DNA of 64,000 nt. Source: Bemisia tabaci (taxonomy: Eukaryota > Arthropoda > Insecta > Hemiptera > Aleyrodidae). The position numbers and the translations under genes were made by a program. The stretch is from contig NC_092800.1 in assembly GCF_918797505.1 (NCBI RefSeq), positions 24,877,577 through 24,941,576 of the forward strand, given 5' to 3'. Positions within the stretch are counted from its first letter, which is position 1. Every line of letters starts with the position of its first letter. Shown here piece after piece: positions 37,001-43,000 of the stretch. The notes beneath the pieces are model-generated. The model was not told the origin of the DNA. It searched no databases and saw only the letters and a program-made list of their open reading frames with translations.

Positions 37001-40000
37001 ATGTGACCCAAACCTCTCCTGTGTGCTTAATTTTTTGATTTTACTTCTAAGAAAGATATTTTTCAGCTTATTGACACCGTGATCGTTGACACCATTCTCA
37101 GGGCCCATTTTTGCGTTTTACTGCCTGAGCACGACGTCAACGATGGTTGACTCCATGATCAGATATTGGGTTTGTTGACACCATGATCGTTGACACCATG
37201 ATCGTTGACACCATGCAACGTTACCATGGCAAAGCTCGCCATGCCACTAGTTTATTGCAGAATTTCACGTGGGTGCACAGTGTATACGCATGCAGAAATT
37301 GCATTGAGGCGCGCTTCTAACTTGGTTCGCTGAAAGTTCGAACGAACTTGGAGACAGTTTTTAATTTTCCAAGCCGCGCGCTGGCGTGCTTAATATCGGG
37401 AAACTGGGTCAGCTTTGTATTGTATCGTCTTGGTCCCGTCATAACCCCGATATTAGTTCAGCACTTTGTCGGCGAACCGCGCTGAAAAGAAAAGTTCTCG
37501 CCGCAAAATTTTGTTGGACCCCCCGCGACGAAAAAGATAATGAGAAGAGCGAGCATTAAATAGTTAACTTTTAAAAGCAGAGAGACAATATATCTCAGAG
37601 ATCCCGCACTATGAGTCTCAGCAATGTAATTGGCTGAGTCAATCATTGTCTGATTATTGAAATTGCAACAAAGCGATAGAAAAAGAAGACGTAGAGAGTA
37701 TGGAGCAATCCTATTGGTTAAAATGCGTGGTTTCTATAGACTAAGAGAGAAAATGATGGACTATGACTATAGGGTCTCTTGTAGTTTAGTTCGTCCATCA
37801 TTTTCTCCCTTAGAGTATAGGAACCACCTAAATTAATCAATAGGATCGCTCCATACTCCTTACATCTTCTTCGTCTATCGTTTCGTCTGTCACTTTCAAC
37901 AATCAGCCCGCTGGTGGGTATAGACGTAGGTAAAGCTGGAGCCCGTGAGTAAAGTGCAGGTAAAATTAGAACCGCACTGACAAAAAATTGTCGGCGTTTT
38001 TACGAAGGTCCGTTGGTACCTTTACCATCTCACTTTTTTTACCACTTATTGGTAATTTTACCAAGACAGACTGGTAAGCTTACCTAAAAACCGGTATTTT
38101 TACTGTTTTTTTCAGGTAAGAATACCACTTTTATTGGTAATCAATTCCCGGTAACTTTGCCGCATTTTATCTCGGTAATTCTACCACAGTCAATAAAAGA
38201 TATTGGCGTTTTTACCAAGGTCCAGTAAAATTCCCGAGGAAGTTCAATAATTTTACCGAGATTTCTTGGTAAAATTATACCAATTCCATAAATGGTAATT
38301 TGACCAAGAAAAAACTGGGGTCAAATAGAACCCTGAATTCTTGGTAATTTTACCCTTTTCTTAGTAAATACACCGAGATTTTTTTTTTCAGTGCGGTGAG
38401 TAATCTAGGAGTAAAAAAATAATCCGGCTGTTAGTCGTGGATAGCAGAATGGGTAATCGAATCGGGAGCGTCGAACGTTCATTTCGAACGACCCAACTTT
38501 TTCTCGGTGCGGAAAGAGCAAATTAAAAGACGGTTAAAATTAAGAGGATTGGGAAGAAGGACGTGAGAAAAGCACCGGATTCGGACGGGGCTCTCGGAGC
38601 GTACGGAAGTGGCAAGTGTGGAAAGTCGAACTTGTAAGTGGTTCGCTTTATGGCGCGGCGTGGAGTTGCACTTACTCTCGGAACCGCGAGGAGCGTGATA
38701 GAGAAAGGAACTCGACACTCCACACCAGCGTCTCCACTCAGCTTCAGGTAATAGACTTTCGATCCGCGACAAAAAAACCTCGTTTATCTCCTGCTCCTGA
38801 GTCTCTCCTCTCCTTTCCTCCTCTCAGAGATGAATCGTTGAGTTCAAAAACGACTCAAATGGAACATTTGCACGGAGACATTGTACTGCTTTACCTGAGA
38901 CTGTGCTCCCGTTTCCCGGAACTAGTACCGAATTCCGGAACTTTTGAGATTTCTTTGAATTTTTCCCGGAACTTTTGAAATTCCCGGAATATTCCGGATC
39001 ATACGTTTTCTCCGGAATTTTTGAAATTCCCGAAATGTTCGGGATCTTTTGCACTCTCCGGAACTTTTGAAATTCCCGGACTGTCCCGGATCTTTCTCAC
39101 TCTCCGGAACTTTTGGAATTCCCGAAATGTTCCGGATCTATGGCATTCTCCGGAATTTCCTCGGAACTTCCGCATTTTCCGGAACTAGTATCGAATTTCG
39201 GAACTTTTGAGATTTTCTTGAATTTTTCCCGGAACTTTTGAAATTCCCGAAATATTCCGGATCATTCGTATGCTCTGGAATTTTTGAAATTCCCGAAATG
39301 TTCGGGATCTTTTGCACACTCCGGAACTTTTGAAATTCCCGAAATGTTCCGGACCTATGGCCTTCTCCGGAATTTCCTTGGAACTTCCGCATTTTCCGGA
39401 ACTTTCTCGGAACTTTTGAAAAAATCTAAAACGAATCCCGGAACTTATGACGGACATGGAATGGGAGCACTGATTTGAGAGTGCTTAACGAGCTGAGTGC
39501 GTAGTTCTCATCATATTTTTCTAATATGGAACATTTTAGAAAAATACATTTAAAAGTCTGAAAATCTACCGTCTTGCGATGTCATCGGACGGCATTTTCC
39601 ATACAAATAGAAGTACTTTAACAGATTGGGGAATTTGGTCATATCTCCTCTAAAAATTGTTCATTTTAAAAAAAAAGGATACTCTCATGCTCGATTTGTT
39701 CAGTGGAGTTTCTTCTTAAACATGAAATTTGCCTAATTTCAGACACCTGAAAATTCTCTATTGGTTTGTTTTCTCGTTTTTATTTTTTTTACAGGAAAAA
39801 AATCTCCAAGAGATCGGCGCATTTATTGCCAAAAGTATTTTATGTCTGTCGGAGCAGGAAAAGCTGAAAAATGTTCGACATTTCAAGGCGTGGGATGTAC
39901 TGCTCTTAAAATATCTCCTAAAATGAGGTTCTAAAATTCATTAGTATCTCTCTTGAAAATCTCACCAGCGCTTTGTCAAGATTGGAATTTGGAAGACAGT

Positions 40001-43000
40001 AGCTTGATTGCAGCAGAAAATTCCTAAAATGTACTGCAAATGAGATTTTCTCTTGCATCAAAATTGCTAATATTCGGAAGAAAAGATGCATGAATTGAGA
40101 AAAAGGTTACTTATACGAGTATAAGGCAGAAACCTGCTGGATTCAGGCGATTTGATTCTTGATTTAAGAGGGAATCTTTTAAAGGGCACATTCGATGTTT
40201 CGCTTACATCGAGTCCATTTTTTTCCAGCCATATTATGTGATATGTGAATGGCGGTTAGATTTTTCAAATTTTTACCATTTTCTAGGAAATCAAATTCAA
40301 GTTTTGGATGAGTGCCTGATTTTGTAAAAGTTGTAAAAACTGACTTTCATTTAATCGAAATAGACACAATTATAACAAACAGCGGGCCGATTATTGAAAC
40401 TTATAGACAAAGCTATAGACAAAGACGACAAAAGGGATTTGGAGGGATCCTATTGGTGGAAGCAGGCGGTGGCAATGGACATAGGAGGTAGGTAATGGAC
40501 TAACTAACGGCAACCCGCTAAAGACCCGACAGTTAGTCCATCATTGTCTGCCTTAGTCTATAAAAACCAACCGTGTCAACCAATAGGATCGCTCCATACT
40601 CGATATCCCTATGTCTTCTTTGTCTATCGCTTTATCCATCAGTTTCAATAATCGGCCCGCAGTGGATTATGTTAGTCAATTTTTTCTACTCTTCAAAATC
40701 AACGAGATCCAACACTATATTTCATGAAAGGCTGACTTTTCCCGTCGCGAAGACTTCCTCGTTCGTAGCAGTGCCCAATTATAAGATCCTCTTTCCTACG
40801 CACTTCTTAACCTACAGCGGCTTTTCCTGTCCCGATTTTTACGGCAGTTACGCAGTTTTCATTGTCTCTTGTCAAATTTAGTGTTTCAGAGTTGGGTCGT
40901 TCTGAAACTTAACGCGATTCAAATGGAAACAAGCTCCCTCTCAGAATAAAAACCGCGGGAATCTGCTGGGACTGAGAACTGCAGATGGATGGGGGCTGAA
41001 TATTAACAACGAAAGGACGACCGGAGAGAGAGTTTTGATATTTTCTGTTTTATGGCCGAAGAAAGTTTGCTTTCAGCTAAAAAAAAGAGATAGAAAATTT
41101 TCCTATTCTTGCGGATGGGTAAGAGCATACGATTAGTATTTTACAAAAAAAAAAACTGTTTTACAGGGTTGCCACAGAAGTTGGAAAATTAAATTCCCTG
41201 ACATTTCCCTGAACCATTTCAGTAAAAATTCCTGACAATCAACAGATGCCAGATTGTTAAAAAGACATAGTTAGAAATAGTTTTCAAGGAAAATTAGTTG
41301 TTCGAAACGTCAAACGCACTCAGGAACGGAAATGAAGGTGATTTGACAATTTTCTGGTGATATTTTCGTCATATTCCCTGACATTTCGAGGTTTCCCCTG
41401 AATTTTTAAAATTCCCTGATATTTCGCGGTATTCCTTGACTGTGGCAGCCCTATTTAACGACAGTGATGATGAACTCATGTGTAGTTTTTCAAGGTACAA
41501 ACAAAATTAAGGTACCTGCAAGCCAAATTGGCAACGCCGCAGTATGTATCTAAGCGGGATTAGAGGGTCCATAAAATTATGGGGCCCGTCCGGGATTTGA
41601 ACCCGGGACCTCCTGCACCCAAAGCAGGAATCATACCCCTAGACCAACGGGCCTGCGTATTCCGCTGAGGAACTGCATTAGTATTACAGTAGAAACCTGC
41701 TAATTAGCAGATTGAGCGCAGGCGATGTTTATTGTTTTCACTTTCTCTCTACGCGCTCGAGGAGTAATTACGGACGCATCAAAACAAAACGAACACACAT
41801 CCATCAACATTCTTTGGTTTCCAATCGAGTGCACCAGGAAGTGGCTATGTTCGCTATTAAATGTACCTAGCCATCACGGCTCGTTGGTCTAGGGGTATGA
41901 TTCCTGCTTCGGGTGCAGGAGGTCCCGGGTTCAAATCCCGGACGAGCCCGCCAATTTTTAAATCGGGATTTCTGCTGGTTCATTGAAAAAAAAATTCTCG
42001 GCGTTTTTACTACGGTCCGTTGGTACCTTTTTACTGTTTTTTTCAGGTAAGAACATCACTTTTATTGGTAATCAATTCCTGGTAACTTTGCCATTTTATC
42101 TCGGTAATTCTACCACAGTCGATAAAAAATATTGGCGTTTTTACCAAGGTCCAGTGAAATTACCGAGAAAGTTCAATAATTTTACCGAGATTTCTCAGTA
42201 AAATTACCAATTCCATAAATGGTAATTTTACCAAGAAAAAACTGGGATCAAATAGAACCCCGAATTCTTGGTAATTTTACCCTTTTCTTAGTAAACACAC
42301 CGAGATTTTTTTTCAGTGTTGCTTCCTGTGGAAAGGATCAGAGACGTTGATGATTCTGTTGTTCTTCTTTATTATTACAGGACAAGCCGTTGAAATAAAA
42401 TATTTTAAGTAGACTTAGGGAGCGTTCATAAATTACGTAACACTCTGTGGGAACATAGTGAGTATTATCCTGCGTTACGCTGCGTTAAAAACGGGGCGGG
42501 GGGTCAGCGCCAACTTTACGTGCCTCCCTCGTGGGGTAAGATACATTGATATATCCTGAAGAACTAATAAGTGTGATTCAGAATGTATAGAGAAGCAGGA
42601 AATACTATTAAAAGGTAAAACACAGGATTAAAAAATGGATGAGAAATTCAGAAAATAGGCAAACTATCTAGGATGTATCTCCAGAACTTACAGAAAAAGA
42701 ATCGGGTTGAGTGATAAAAAATTGAGAAGTTTCGTTGAAAAGGCAATTTTCCTGTATTTTATTTTTTTGCCAAAAGAGAGGGTTGCACTGACCCCCTCCC
42801 CCTCGTAACGCAGCGTAACGCGGACTCATACCTCCTCCCTTCACCATGAGCGTCACGTAATTTCGGCAGCATTTTGTAATTAGGAACTACAATTTCTAGC
42901 GCCATAGAGGCAGCTATCTGCATAAGGAAACTAATGGCACACATGCTGTTTCTAAAATGAGCCAGATACTGTAGTTCTTACTAGTAAAATGATGTCTATT

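Larger units (their letters stand above)
36501..37249. mobile_element. hAT-like CAGTGGCG MITE interrupted by a 579-bp element
   Basis: Left end CAGTGGCGAGGCGTGAATGA at 36501; right end CTCGCCATGCCACTA near 37235-37249. Removing 36646-37224 and one copy of CATGGCAAAG restores a normal copy of this family (compare the complement of 32832-32890, which has CGATGTATCGCAAAGCAGGC in one piece). Confidence 0.78.

Noticed and set aside
38824..39457. Minus-strand open frames with repeated [17 protein letters not shown]-like peptides
   Set aside because: They are translations of the 46-bp minisatellite; the repeat structure alone explains the open frames and there is no splice or start support.
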